The notes: generated from the letters alone by a model not told the origin. DNA of 64,000 bases from an uncultured Prevotella sp. (GCA_900543585.1 UQRP01000005.1:45212-109211), one strand, 5' to 3'. Positions 8,771-18,014 are shown, numbered from the stretch's first letter. Program-made: numbers and translations.

Positions 8771-8808
8771 AAGCCAATTGTAGGAACAGTCCTTCAATTG
8801 GCTTTTTG
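8771..8808. terminator. Terminator shared by fmt and the helicase gene
   Basis: AAGCCAATTG (8771-8780) pairs with CAATTGGCTT (8795-8804), followed by T residues on the plus strand and, less strongly, on the minus strand. It lies between converging genes. Confidence 0.8.
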
Positions 8809-8811
8809 CGT

Positions 8812-10563
8812 TCATTGTTTGTCTTGTCTTTTATCTTTTCTCAATTTCTTCAGCCTTCGTTCCGCTTCCGGAAAGTCCGGGCAGAGTGAGAGCGCTTTCT
8901 CGTAATTGCGGATGGCAGCGTCAGGCATGTGCTCGTGCTCGCATTCCTTAGCCATGACAACGTATTCCACAGCAAGGTGCTTGAGAAGGTCGTCTTTGGC
9001 ATTGAGCTTTTCCTTCAGTTCTGCAATCTCTTTCTTTTGCGTGTTGATGATGTTCAGCTTCTTCCTGATATATCGACGTGGCACCGGTTTCTCAATGATA
9101 TATTTGCTGTGGATAGCAAGGAAGAATTTGTCCAAGGCCGTCTGCATGTCACCCTTGTCAAAGGCTTGCACTGCCTCCCAGTATTCTATATCGGCTTTTG
9201 ACTGTTTTATGGCGGAGTCAATAATGTTCTTGTTATTATAGTTCTGAGCAAATTCCACCACTGCGGGTTTGACAAAGATTTCAGACCTCACGATAGGATC
9301 TTTCAAAGTTATACCTTTCAGAGATGTGCAGCGCGACAATGCCACATAGGTCTGTCCACCGGCAAAGACTCCTCCTGTGAAATCTATTTTGACGTTGTTG
9401 AATGTCAGACCCTGGCTCTTGTGCACAGTGATGGCCCAGGCCAGACGTATAGGAAACTGTGTGTAGGTGCCGAGCTCTTCTTCCTCTATCTTCTTCTCTG
9501 TCTCGTTGAATGTGTATCTGACGTTACTCCAGATCTCCCGTTCCACACTGTATTCTTTACCATCTTCTGTGACAATACTAATATGGTCGTGTGTGTCATC
9601 GTCAAATCCAGTGACAGTACCCAAAGTGCCGTTCACCCAGCGGTGTGCCATGTCGTTCTTGACAAACAATATTTGTGCACCGGGCTTGAGCTGTAATTCT
9701 TTTGGTGTAGGAAGGCTGTTAAGTGGGAACTCGCCTTCTATGATACCCTCAAAGATTTCCGGTTCTCCCTGAAGCTCATTTAGCTTCTGCATGTTGATGA
9801 AGTCTACGGTATCACGCCGTGTGGACAATGTTATCGAGAGCTCATGCTTCGCCGAGGGAAGGGCATTAGCGTTTCCAACCTGCTTGTTTAATAGCTGCAG
9901 GTCGGCAGCTGTCACTTGTGAAGTGCGTATGCGGTCTAAGATGCCGATAAAAACAGGGTCCGACTGGCGGTAGACTTTCCGCAGTTCTATGGAGACAAGC
10001 TGCATTTGCTTGAAGACATGGGCATCGAAGAAGAATGCTGATTTATAAAAAGGTTGTAGCAGTTGCCGGTCTTCCTCTTTTACGACAGGTTCCAACTGGT
10101 AGATGTCTCCAACGAGCAGTAACTGTTTTCCTCCAAAGGGCTCACGCATATTGTGGCTGTAGATGCGTAGCACTTTATCGATGAAGTCGATGATGTCAGC
10201 CCGGACCATGCTTATCTCGTCAATGATGATGAGCTCCAACTCCCGGATAATCTTTATCTTCTCACCATTGTATTTTAAGGTTTTTCGGATATTGCGCACC
10301 GAGTAGCGGATATCGTTGGGCAGGAGCGGGTGGAAGGGAAGCTTGAAAAAACTATGAAGGGTGGAGCCTCCGGCATTAATTGCAGCTATGCCCGTAGGGG
10401 CAAGAATGACATGTTTCTTCTTGGTGTGGGAAGAGATGAACCTTAGAAAAGTAGATTTACCCGTCCCCGCCTTTCCGGTAAGGAAAAGCGAACGGCGGGT
10501 AAACTGTATGATTTTCAGAGCTTCTTGCAGCTCTGCGTTGTTGAGATCAATCTTTTCTTCCAT
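8812..10563 (-). CDS. Pif1/RecD-like DNA helicase with C-terminal TPR region
   Basis: 583 residues. An ATP-dependent superfamily 1 helicase. The Walker A motif GKAGTGKST is at residues 30-38, APTGIAA follows, the Walker B motif is LIIIDEISMV (about 108-117), and LAWAITVHKSQGLTF with VALSRC marks the RecD-like C-terminal motor. After about residue 450 the protein carries helical repeats and a coiled coil, ending in a tetratricopeptide-like segment (EHEHMPDAAIRNYEKAL). It follows PBP1A on the same strand with a hairpin between them. Confidence 0.9.
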   Translation of the reverse strand: MEEKIDLNNAELQEALKIIQFTRRSLFLTGKAGTGKSTFLRFISSHTKKKHVILAPTGIAAINAGGSTLHSFFKLPFHPLLPNDIRYSVRNIRKTLKYNGEKIKIIRELELIIIDEISMVRADIIDFIDKVLRIYSHNMREPFGGKQLLLVGDIYQLEPVVKEEDRQLLQPFYKSAFFFDAHVFKQMQLVSIELRKVYRQSDPVFIGILDRIRTSQVTAADLQLLNKQVGNANALPSAKHELSITLSTRRDTVDFINMQKLNELQGEPEIFEGIIEGEFPLNSLPTPKELQLKPGAQILFVKNDMAHRWVNGTLGTVTGFDDDTHDHISIVTEDGKEYSVEREIWSNVRYTFNETEKKIEEEELGTYTQFPIRLAWAITVHKSQGLTFNNVKIDFTGGVFAGGQTYVALSRCTSLKGITLKDPIVRSEIFVKPAVVEFAQNYNNKNIIDSAIKQSKADIEYWEAVQAFDKGDMQTALDKFFLAIHSKYIIEKPVPRRYIRKKLNIINTQKKEIAELKEKLNAKDDLLKHLAVEYVVMAKECEHEHMPDAAIRNYEKALSLCPDFPEAERRLKKLRKDKRQDKQ

Positions 10564-10582
10564 CGGGTGGCTGAAGAGCGAT

Positions 10583-10612
10583 GTCGCAACCCTATGGATA
10601 TGGGGTTGCGAC
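10583..10612 (-). other. Hairpin between mrcA and the helicase gene
   Basis: A 10-bp perfect stem (GTCGCAACCC at 10583-10592 with GGGTTGCGAC at 10603-10612) lies just past the mrcA stop codon. There is no U-tract, so it may be an RNA-processing or partial attenuation site rather than a full terminator. Confidence 0.45.
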
Positions 10613-10621
10613 GATGCTCAT

Positions 10622-13192
10622 TTATAAATCGTTGAAGTTGACCACTTCCTCTGTCTTGCGCTTCTTCTCAGGTGCTGCTTTCTTCTCAGATTTCTGCTTG
10701 TTGTCGCCGGCACCATTCTGTTGTTCTTCAGCGTCACCATTACCAGTGGTGATGGGCTCTCCGTTCTCGTCGAGGATGACCTCCTCGTCAGAGACGATAC
10801 GTGTGCTGTCACGGCGGGTCGTGTCCCGACGGGCTTTTGGCACATAGGTCACGCAAGTGTACATGTCTGCGGTGATATTGTCTTCGTCGCTTGGCTTCTT
10901 GAACCTTCCGTGATATTTGGCATAGGCGGGGTCGCTGAGAAGTTCATTCATGAAGAGGCCTGTTATAGGCAGGGCTGTCCTGGAACCCTGTCCTAAAGCT
11001 CCTGTACGGAAATGGATGCTTCGGTATTCTCCGCCTACCCATGCACCGACAACGAGGTTGGGGCTGACCAACTCAAACCAGGCGTCAGAGTGGTTGTTGG
11101 ACGTTCCTGTTTTTCCACCGAAATCAGTGTCACGGAAATTGCCCGCATATTCGCCTGCCATAAGGCTGTTGCTGGTGCCTCCGGGATCGTGGGTACCGGC
11201 CATAAGCATCTGCTGCATCAGGAAGGCACTCTTATAGGGTATCACCTGCTCGGCTTTGGCATTATCCTCATAGACGACGTTTCCTTTGCTGTCCACAATC
11301 TTCGTCACCAAAACGGGGTCATGGTGCATGCCGTTGTTGGCAACTGTGCAGTAGGCATTGGTAAGCTCAAGGAGGTTGACGTCACTTGAGCCAAGAGCCA
11401 GTGAAGGCTCGTCGTCGAGAGGACTCTTGATACCCATGGCTTCGGCAGTAGAGATGATGCGCTTGATGCCCATCTCCTGACCGAGCCTGACGGCTACGGA
11501 GTTGATACTTCTGGCGAAGGCACTTCTCAGCGGCAGGGAGTCACCGGAGAAAGAACCATTGGCATTGCCTGGTGTCCATGTCACCATTTCGTGCTTCTTC
11601 TTGTCGTAAACTTGCATGGAGATATACTCGTCGCGACGTTTGTCGCACGGAGTGAGACCCTGGTTCATAGCCTCAGTATAGACGAAGAGCTTGAAGGTGG
11701 AGCCTGGCTGTCGCTCAGCGGTGACCTTGTCATACTTCCACGTCTTGAAGTCTATATCGCCGACCCATGCTCTGACAGCTCCCGTCTGTGGCTCCATGGC
11801 TACCATGGCGCAGTGCATGAAGGTCACCATATACTTGATGGAGTCCTCCGACGTCATGTCGCGGGTGACAGTGCCCTTGTCATAGTCGAAGAGCTTGACG
11901 GGATGTACCCAATGCTTGTAATAGTAGTCGACGGAGTCGGGATTATTGGGATATTTGGCTAAGAGCGCCTTGTAGAAAGGCTGTCGTTGGGCTATCTGGT
12001 CGATGAAGCCGGGTATCTCGTTGCCATTCTCGTCACGCCAGGGTGCTTGGCGCAGCCAGTTGCTGTTCTGGTTGCGGTAGATGCTCCAGTGGTTGTTGAA
12101 GTTCTGCTGCACAATCTTCATCTCCTTGCGGGCAGCGTCTTCAGCATATTTCTGCATCTTCGTGTCGAGCGTCGTATATATCTTCAGACCGTCGCTATAG
12201 AGATCGTAACCATTCTCATCGCACCAAGGTTTGAGGTAGTTGGCGATAGCCTCGCGGAAATAGGTTGCCTGACCATCATAGTTGTCCTCTACTTTGAAGT
12301 GCAGCTCTATGGGCAGCTGCTGCAAGGAGTCGCAGGCTTCCTTAGAGAGGTCATGATGTGTGTACATGTTCATCAGAACGGTGTTGCGACGCTTCTTACT
12401 GTTCTCCGGGTTTGTTTTTGGGTTGTAGAGAGTAGTGGCCTTCAGCATGCCCACGAGGACAGCGCAGTCCTGAGTAGACAGACTGTCGGGGGTGGTACCG
12501 AAATAGGTGCGTGCGGCCGTCTTGATGCCATAGGCATTGTTGCCAAAGTCTACAGTGTTGGCATACATGGTGATGATGTCCTTCTTATTGTAGACGGTTT
12601 CCAACTTGGTGGCTATAATCCATTCCTTACTCTTTACAATAAGGATTTTCAGCCCTGGAATCTTACCCAACAAGCCCGTGGAGTATTGCGAGCGCACACG
12701 GAACATGTTCTTGGCAAGCTGTTGGGAGATGGTAGAGGCACCACGGCCATCGTGTCTCAGTACTGCATCCTTGGCAGCAGCAAAGAGCCCGACAACATCA
12801 ACGGCCATACCGCGAGGGCGCTTATAGAAACGCTCGTCTTCGGTATCGATAAGTGCTTTGAAGAAGGATGGGTTCACCTCGTCATATTTCACAGGCGTAC
12901 GGTTCTCATTGAAGTATTTTCCGATGAGTTGCCCGTCGGCACTGTAGAGTTCTGAGGCCTGATTGGTAGGGGGATTAAGAATGCCAGAGAAATACCCCGG
13001 ACTCTTGCCGAAGAGCCACAGAAAGTTGATGTCTACGGCACCCAAATATAAGAGAATCAAGGCAAAAAAGGAGACAATGCCCACTAATGTCTTCTTGTAC
13101 CAGGGTTTGCCTACATACAGACTTTTGTACCATGGCCAGAATTCACGAGCTTTTCGTGTGCACCAGGCGAATATGGCTTTTATCTTTTTCAT
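10622..13192 (-). CDS. mrcA: Penicillin-binding protein 1A, bifunctional transglycosylase/transpeptidase
   Basis: 856 residues from the ATG at 13192. Polymerises and cross-links peptidoglycan at the inner membrane. A membrane anchor (about 36-58) is followed by the GT51 glycosyltransferase domain (EDERFYKR, GASTISQQLAKN) and the transpeptidase domain with the nucleophile S498TFK, SIN in ARSINSVAVRL, and K694TG. The C-terminal 60 residues are a charged Glu/Lys/Arg tail. An ATG at 13216 would add eight residues (MAAIIFKK); MKKIKAIF is preferred as a more usual start, but the choice is not certain. Confidence 0.94.
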   Translation of the reverse strand: MKKIKAIFAWCTRKAREFWPWYKSLYVGKPWYKKTLVGIVSFFALILLYLGAVDINFLWLFGKSPGYFSGILNPPTNQASELYSADGQLIGKYFNENRTPVKYDEVNPSFFKALIDTEDERFYKRPRGMAVDVVGLFAAAKDAVLRHDGRGASTISQQLAKNMFRVRSQYSTGLLGKIPGLKILIVKSKEWIIATKLETVYNKKDIITMYANTVDFGNNAYGIKTAARTYFGTTPDSLSTQDCAVLVGMLKATTLYNPKTNPENSKKRRNTVLMNMYTHHDLSKEACDSLQQLPIELHFKVEDNYDGQATYFREAIANYLKPWCDENGYDLYSDGLKIYTTLDTKMQKYAEDAARKEMKIVQQNFNNHWSIYRNQNSNWLRQAPWRDENGNEIPGFIDQIAQRQPFYKALLAKYPNNPDSVDYYYKHWVHPVKLFDYDKGTVTRDMTSEDSIKYMVTFMHCAMVAMEPQTGAVRAWVGDIDFKTWKYDKVTAERQPGSTFKLFVYTEAMNQGLTPCDKRRDEYISMQVYDKKKHEMVTWTPGNANGSFSGDSLPLRSAFARSINSVAVRLGQEMGIKRIISTAEAMGIKSPLDDEPSLALGSSDVNLLELTNAYCTVANNGMHHDPVLVTKIVDSKGNVVYEDNAKAEQVIPYKSAFLMQQMLMAGTHDPGGTSNSLMAGEYAGNFRDTDFGGKTGTSNNHSDAWFELVSPNLVVGAWVGGEYRSIHFRTGALGQGSRTALPITGLFMNELLSDPAYAKYHGRFKKPSDEDNITADMYTCVTYVPKARRDTTRRDSTRIVSDEEVILDENGEPITTGNGDAEEQQNGAGDNKQKSEKKAAPEKKRKTEEVVNFNDL

Positions 13193-13263
13193 TTTTTTGA
13201 ATATAATTGCGGCCATTCCAACGATAATAGAGATGAAATGTCCGGCGTGTCGTTATATTAGTG

Positions 13264-13294
13264 CAAAAATACTAATTATTCTTGACAGGTCAAT
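13264..13294 (-). promoter_or_regulatory. mrcA: Promoter of mrcA
   Basis: On the minus strand ATTG (13291-13294), 19 bp, TATTTTTG (13264-13271). It fits the Bacteroidetes consensus with one mismatch in the -33 box and lies about 70 bp before the chosen start. Confidence 0.55.
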
Positions 13295-13321
13295 CTATTA
13301 GTATGATTTTTTAAGCAAAAA

Positions 13322-13372
13322 GATAATACTTTCTTGAAAGTGAGGTCGCTTTGGGTCCAAATAGCTTGCCAT
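13322..13372 (-). pseudogene. Decayed 5' fragment of an Rpn-like (PD-(D/E)XK) nuclease/transposase gene
   Basis: The minus strand from ATG 13372 reads MASYLDPK, the usual start of Rpn-type proteins (MARYLDPKNDLTFK). After a shift of frame within the next codons it reads DLTFKKV, again as in that family. A two-base loss between the two pieces explains the break. No more of the gene is visible, so this is a short relic about 50 bp long between mrcA and miaA. Recognition is from memory of the family and needs a search. Confidence 0.45.
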
Positions 13373-13442
13373 GCTCCTTTGTATTTGGTTCTGAAAGCAA
13401 GATTGGAAGAATCTATGACGCGGCAAAAGAAAAGTTTGTTTT

Positions 13443-14405
13443 TTAGTGTACTGTCTTCAGGCAGGTATCAATGTAGCCGATTAACGATTCTATCTCATTG
13501 GGATTGAACCATCTTACGGTTTCGTCCTTCTTGAACCAGGTGATTTGTTTGCGCATATAGCGTCGTGTGTTGGACTGTATCTGCCGGATGGCCTCATCAA
13601 GGGTTATAAGGCCGTCGAGGTAGTCGAACATTTCTTTGAACCCTACGGTGTTCAATGCATTGAGGTCGCGTTTGGGGTATACCCTGAGGGCTTCGTCGAT
13701 AAGCCCCTCGTCTACCATTTGCAGCACACGCTTGTTGATGCGGTCATACATCTCCTCGCGCGGGCGGTTGAGGCCGATCTTTACGATGCGGAAGGGACGC
13801 TGCTTGGCACTGTTGGTCCGGAAAGACGTATAGGTGCGCCCTGTCATGTGGCAGATCTCTAACGCATGGACAACGCGCCGCGGATTGTTCCGGTCTACAA
13901 TCTCCCAATATTCCGGATCCAGGCCTTTAAGTTCGTCCACAAGAGCAGGCAGACCTTCCTCGGCAAGCCTGCGCTTCATCTCTGTGCGGGTGTCGTCGTC
14001 GACAGTTGGGATGTTGTCAATGCCCTTGCAGACAGCATCAATATACATCATGCTGCCACCGGAGAGAAGTGCACGGGGAATAGAAAGTCTTGTTCCCCCA
14101 TACAATGTGTGGTCAGCGAAAAGTTGTGGCAATAGCGACATGACATCATCTTCATAGCTTGCGGCACTATAATAGTCGTCAAGATGGTGAGAACCGACGA
14201 AATAATGTTTTACCTCGCTCTGCTCCTGCTTCGTTGGTGCGGCAGTGCCTATGGGTATTTCTGCAAAAATCTGACGGGAGTCGGCATTGATGACAGGCAC
14301 ACCAAGGTGCCGGGCGACCTTTATGGCCACCTTTGTCTTGCCGACTCCCGTAGGTCCGAGAAGGACAAAAAGAATGGGTCTTATGTCCTTATCTGATGAT
14401 TCCAC
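13443..14405 (-). CDS. miaA: tRNA dimethylallyltransferase
   Basis: 320 residues. Transfers the dimethylallyl group to A37 of tRNAs that read UNN codons. The P-loop GPTGVGKT is at residues 17-24, the substrate motif INADSRQIF follows, and the family's GGSMMYIDAVCKGID is present. It is the last gene of the lpxD operon and overlaps the end of lpxA by 17 bp, which suggests translational coupling. Confidence 0.96.
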   Translation of the reverse strand: MESSDKDIRPILFVLLGPTGVGKTKVAIKVARHLGVPVINADSRQIFAEIPIGTAAPTKQEQSEVKHYFVGSHHLDDYYSAASYEDDVMSLLPQLFADHTLYGGTRLSIPRALLSGGSMMYIDAVCKGIDNIPTVDDDTRTEMKRRLAEEGLPALVDELKGLDPEYWEIVDRNNPRRVVHALEICHMTGRTYTSFRTNSAKQRPFRIVKIGLNRPREEMYDRINKRVLQMVDEGLIDEALRVYPKRDLNALNTVGFKEMFDYLDGLITLDEAIRQIQSNTRRYMRKQITWFKKDETVRWFNPNEIESLIGYIDTCLKTVH

Positions 14406-15159
14406 GCTTTGACGTGCTGACGAAATCGATGATATACTGTATCTCTGGTGTTACTTGCAGCTCGCTCTGTATCTTCTTGATACCATCGGCGAGGATACCC
14501 TCGCTGTAGAGTGTGCGGTAAGCGTTGTGGATAAGTTCGATGAGTTCGTTGCTGAAACCATGACGGCGCAGGCCTACAAGGTTGACACCGCAGTAGCGGG
14601 TGGGCTCCTTGCCGGCAATGATGTAGGGAGGAATGTCCTGGCTGAAGCGGCAGCCGCCCTGAATCATCACATAACCGCCAATCTTGCAAAACTGATGGCA
14701 GAGAACGGTGGCACTGATGATGGCATTGTCGTCGATATGCACCTCACCGGCAAACTTCGTGGAGTTGCCGATGATGCAGTTGCTGCCCAGCACACAATCG
14801 TGGGCCACGTGCATGTTCTCCATGAGAAGGTTGTTGTTGCCTACTACAGTCTTGCCTTTCGAGGCTGTACCGCGTGAGATAGTGACATTCTCGCGGATGG
14901 AGTTGTTGTCACCGATGAAGCACAGTGTCTCCTCGCCCTTGAACTTCAAGTCCTGAGGTTTGGTAGAGAGACTGGCACCGGGAAAGACTTCGTTGTTGTT
15001 GCCTATGCGGGCGCCATAGTTGATGGTGACGCCATTGTGGAGAACGTTGTTGTCACCGAGGACAGTATTCTTGTCGATGAAGCAGAAAGGGCCGATAATG
15101 TTGTTATCGCCCAATTTTGCCTCGGGGTCTACAAATGCTAATGGAGAGATTTGGTTCAT
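14389..15159 (-). CDS. lpxA: UDP-N-acetylglucosamine O-acyltransferase
   Basis: 256 residues. First step of lipid A synthesis: transfers a 3-hydroxyacyl chain from ACP to UDP-GlcNAc. The left-handed beta-helix hexapeptide repeats (such as IGPFCFI, IGNNNEVFPG) fill residues 1-180, with the catalytic His region MENMHVAHDCVLG, then a C-terminal helical domain. It is 3 bp after lpxC-fabZ in the same operon. Confidence 0.96.
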   Translation of the reverse strand: MNQISPLAFVDPEAKLGDNNIIGPFCFIDKNTVLGDNNVLHNGVTINYGARIGNNNEVFPGASLSTKPQDLKFKGEETLCFIGDNNSIRENVTISRGTASKGKTVVGNNNLLMENMHVAHDCVLGSNCIIGNSTKFAGEVHIDDNAIISATVLCHQFCKIGGYVMIQGGCRFSQDIPPYIIAGKEPTRYCGVNLVGLRRHGFSNELIELIHNAYRTLYSEGILADGIKKIQSELQVTPEIQYIIDFVSTSKRGIIR

Positions 15160-15162
15160 GAT

Positions 15163-16557
15163 TTAATCTTTATTCTTGATGATTTGTGCCGTAAAGGTAG
15201 CCTCAGAGACCACGTGGTCGCCAACGAACATATAACCCTTCATGGAACTGATGCCATGACGGACGGGGCCAAGAAGCTCGACACGGAAGAGCAGAGTGTC
15301 ACCGGGAACGACTTTATGGCGGAATTTCACGCCGTCAATTTTCAGGAAGTAAGTCGACCATTTCTCCGGATCTTTCAGCTGGCTGAGCACTAAGAGTCCG
15401 CCGCACTGTGCCATAGCTTCTATCTGCAACACACCGGGCATGACAGGCTCCTCAGGGAAATGTCCCTGGAAGAAAGGCTCGTCACCGGTGACATTCTTGA
15501 CACCTACTATCGTTGTGGCACCCATGGCGATAACTTTGTCTACGAGTTGCATGGGGTAGCGGTGGGGGAGAAGCTCGCGGATGCGGACATTGTCCATCAG
15601 AGGAGCTTCGTTAGGGTCGAAGAGGGGAGCCTGGACCTCATGCTTGCGAATCTCCTGACGCATCAGGCGTGCAAACTTATTGTTGACAGTGTGGCCGGGA
15701 CGTGTAGCGATGATACGGCCTTTGATGGGCTTGCCGATGAGGGCCATGTCACCGATGATGTCGAGGAGCTTGTGGCGGGTGCACTCGTTGTCCCACTGCA
15801 GGGGACGGTGCTGGATATAGCCTATCTTGCTAGCGTCGATATGCGGCACATGCATCAGGTCGGCGAGCTTGTCCAGCTTGGGTTGCTCCACCTGACGCTC
15901 GTAGATGACAATGGCGTTGTCGAGGTCGCCACCCTTGATGAGGTTGGCTTCAAGCAGGGGGACAATGTCACGCACGAAGACAAAGGTGCGGGCCGGAGCT
16001 ATCTCTGTGGCATAGTCGTTGATATTGCTGAGGGTAGCAAATTGCGAGCTGATAAACTTCGAGTTGAAAGAGCACATCGCCGTGATAGAGAAGTCTTCAT
16101 CAGGCAGAATGGTGATAACGGAGCCTGTCTCCTCATCGGAAATCTCCAGCTTCTTGCGGATGATGTAATAATCTTTTGGGGCGTTCTGGTCTACGATACC
16201 TACCTTGTTGATGGCCTGGACATAAGCGTCGGCGGCACCGTCCAGGATAGGAAACTCGGGACCATTGACCTGGATAAGACAGTTGTCAATGCCAAGGGCA
16301 TAGAGGGCAGACATGCCGTGCTCGATGGTGGAGACACGGGCATCGCCCTTGGCGATGACGGTGCCACGGTTGGTGGCGACGACATTCTCAGCGATAGCCT
16401 CTATGATGGGCTGGCCTTCGAGGTCGATGCGTTGTATCTTATAACCGGTGTTCTCGGGAGCCGGATTGAAGGTCACCGTGAGGTTCAGACCTGTGTGAAG
16501 GCCTTTGCCGAAGAGTGAGAAACTGCCACCGAGGGTCTTTTGTTTTTCAGCGTCCAT
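15163..16557 (-). CDS. lpxC/fabZ: Bifunctional UDP-3-O-acyl-GlcNAc deacetylase / 3-hydroxyacyl-ACP dehydratase
   Basis: 464 residues, a natural fusion typical of Bacteroidetes. Residues 1 to about 305 are LpxC, the zinc deacetylase that commits to lipid A, with EHGMSALYALGIDNC and HKLLDIIGDMALIG holding zinc ligands. Residues from about 320 are FabZ, the fatty acid dehydratase, with LLPHRYPMQLVDKV and GHFPEEPVMPGVLQIEAMAQ. The fusion ties the deacetylase and an enzyme that competes for the same hydroxyacyl-ACP pool into one polypeptide. Confidence 0.96.
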   Translation of the reverse strand: MDAEKQKTLGGSFSLFGKGLHTGLNLTVTFNPAPENTGYKIQRIDLEGQPIIEAIAENVVATNRGTVIAKGDARVSTIEHGMSALYALGIDNCLIQVNGPEFPILDGAADAYVQAINKVGIVDQNAPKDYYIIRKKLEISDEETGSVITILPDEDFSITAMCSFNSKFISSQFATLSNINDYATEIAPARTFVFVRDIVPLLEANLIKGGDLDNAIVIYERQVEQPKLDKLADLMHVPHIDASKIGYIQHRPLQWDNECTRHKLLDIIGDMALIGKPIKGRIIATRPGHTVNNKFARLMRQEIRKHEVQAPLFDPNEAPLMDNVRIRELLPHRYPMQLVDKVIAMGATTIVGVKNVTGDEPFFQGHFPEEPVMPGVLQIEAMAQCGGLLVLSQLKDPEKWSTYFLKIDGVKFRHKVVPGDTLLFRVELLGPVRHGISSMKGYMFVGDHVVSEATFTAQIIKNKD

Positions 16558-16568
16558 ATCTTTTATTC

Positions 16569-17612
16569 TTATTCTTTTCCTTTCTTTAATTCTTCTATTT
16601 CTTTCTGCAAGGCATTGAGCTGCTTGTACATGTCAGGCAGCTTGCGGAAGATGGCTTGGCTCTTGAAATAGCTAATCTTGCCCATAGGCGGTGTACCGAT
16701 GAGCATCTGGTTGCTCTCTATTGATGAAGGGGCTCCGGACTGGGCACCTAAGAGCACGTGGTCACCGATGGTGATATGGCCGGAGACGCCGACCTGCCCA
16801 CCGAACATGCACCACTGGCCAACCTTCGTGGAACCGGCTACACCGACCTGTGACGACATCACGGTGTTCTCGCCGATGTCGGTGTTGTGGGCTATCTGTA
16901 CCAGATTGTCAAGTTTGACACCCTTCCTGACGATGGTGGTGCCCATTGTGGAGCGGTCTACACACGTGTTGGCACCTATTTCCACATCGTCCTCAATGGT
17001 GACGATACCTATCTGTGGAATCTTGTCATACTGGTTGGTCTGAGCGTTGGGGGCGAAGCCGAAACCATCGGCACCGATGACGGCACCAGAGTGCAGAATG
17101 ACATTGTTGCCGATATGGCAGCCATGATAGATACTTACATGAGGATAAAATAGACAGTTGCTGCCTACCTTTACATTCTCCATGATGGTCACACCGGGAT
17201 AAATCTGACAGCCATCGCCTATCTCCACGCCCTCGGCGATATATGCAAAGGCACCGACGTAGCAGTCTTTGCCTATCTTTGCCTTCGGAGAGATGAAAGC
17301 TAAAGGGTCTATACCTTTCTTTTTAGGTTTGGAAGCCTCATAGAGCTGTAAGAGCTTGGCTACGCAGTCGCGCGCATTCTTGACGCGGATAAGGGTAGCC
17401 TTGACGGGATGCTCAAAGTCGAGGCTGTCATCGACGAGGACAATGGTCGACTTAGTGTCGTAGATGTAATGGATGTATTTAGGGTTTGCGAGGAAAGTAA
17501 TGGAACCAGGCACCCCTTCCTCTATCTTGGCGAAGGTGTGTACGGTGGCGTTTTCATCGCCCTCCACTCTGCCCTGGATAAACTGGGCAATTTGCTTTGC
17601 AGAAAATTCCAT
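16569..17612 (-). CDS. lpxD: UDP-3-O-acylglucosamine N-acyltransferase
   Basis: 347 residues. Adds the second acyl chain in lipid A synthesis. The N-terminal domain (1-100) is followed by hexapeptide beta-helix repeats with the catalytic region LVQIAHNTDIGENTVMSSQVG, then a C-terminal helix. It is the first gene of the operon lpxD-lpxC/fabZ-lpxA-miaA, 11 bp before lpxC. Confidence 0.96.
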   Translation of the reverse strand: MEFSAKQIAQFIQGRVEGDENATVHTFAKIEEGVPGSITFLANPKYIHYIYDTKSTIVLVDDSLDFEHPVKATLIRVKNARDCVAKLLQLYEASKPKKKGIDPLAFISPKAKIGKDCYVGAFAYIAEGVEIGDGCQIYPGVTIMENVKVGSNCLFYPHVSIYHGCHIGNNVILHSGAVIGADGFGFAPNAQTNQYDKIPQIGIVTIEDDVEIGANTCVDRSTMGTTIVRKGVKLDNLVQIAHNTDIGENTVMSSQVGVAGSTKVGQWCMFGGQVGVSGHITIGDHVLLGAQSGAPSSIESNQMLIGTPPMGKISYFKSQAIFRKLPDMYKQLNALQKEIEELKKGKE

Positions 17613-17638
17613 ATTATCTTCAAATTGAAATATTTCTG

Positions 17639-17646
17639 CAAAAATA
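17639..17646 (-). promoter_or_regulatory. lpxD: -7 element before lpxD
   Basis: The minus strand reads TATTTTTG, matching TAnnTTTG, 26 bp before the lpxD ATG. A TTTG is found 24 bp further upstream, a longer spacer than usual, so the -33 box is unclear. Confidence 0.4.
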
Positions 17647-17810
17647 ATGATATTTTTCTTAATGGCTTATCAAAAGCGGAAATATTTGCCTTTTTTGAGG
17701 ATTTCATACCGTAGAATTGCACAAAACCACCGGTATTGTGCGGTAAAAAATACTTTCGGAAACGTCATTGCGTCTTTTTGTTGTGAAAAGGCAATGTCGC
17801 TGACAATGCA

Positions 17811-17895
17811 CGGCAAATGCCACGGATATTGCTGGCAAATGCCGCGGATATCGTTGGCAAATGCCGCGGATATCACTGGCAAATGCCACGGATGG
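17811..17895 (+). repeat. 22-bp tandem repeat array 1 (about 3.8 units)
   Basis: Units start at 17811, 17833, 17855 and 17877, each of the form TGGCAAATGCC...GGATATC, with two or three base differences. GGCAAATGCC and GATATC are themselves near or full dyads. A decayed half unit may precede at 17791. The array lies between the divergent lpxD and HU-like genes. The same unit recurs inverted at 56071-56190. Confidence 0.85.
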
Positions 17896-17982
17896 TGTTT
17901 TCACTCGTTGTGGAAGCTGTTGAAAATGATGTAGATACACGAACCTATATGAGGGCATAGTCATGGATATAGCTAGTTTTCA

Positions 17983-18014
17983 GTTGTCGGTGTTGCTTTT
18001 TCTCTCTAACTTTG
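17983..18014 (+). promoter_or_regulatory. Promoter of the HU-like gene
   Basis: GTTG (17983-17986), 20 bp, TAACTTTG (18007-18014). It places transcription at about 18020, inside the longest open frame, and therefore supports the ATG at 18038 over that at 17963. Confidence 0.6.

Noticed and set aside
13217..13442. A start of mrcA at 13216
   Set aside because: Possible, but it adds only eight residues and the promoter at 13264-13294 fits either start, so it cannot decide; the shorter start is kept.
17811..17895. The 22-bp array as a CRISPR
   Set aside because: Units follow each other directly with no unique spacers, and no cas genes are present.
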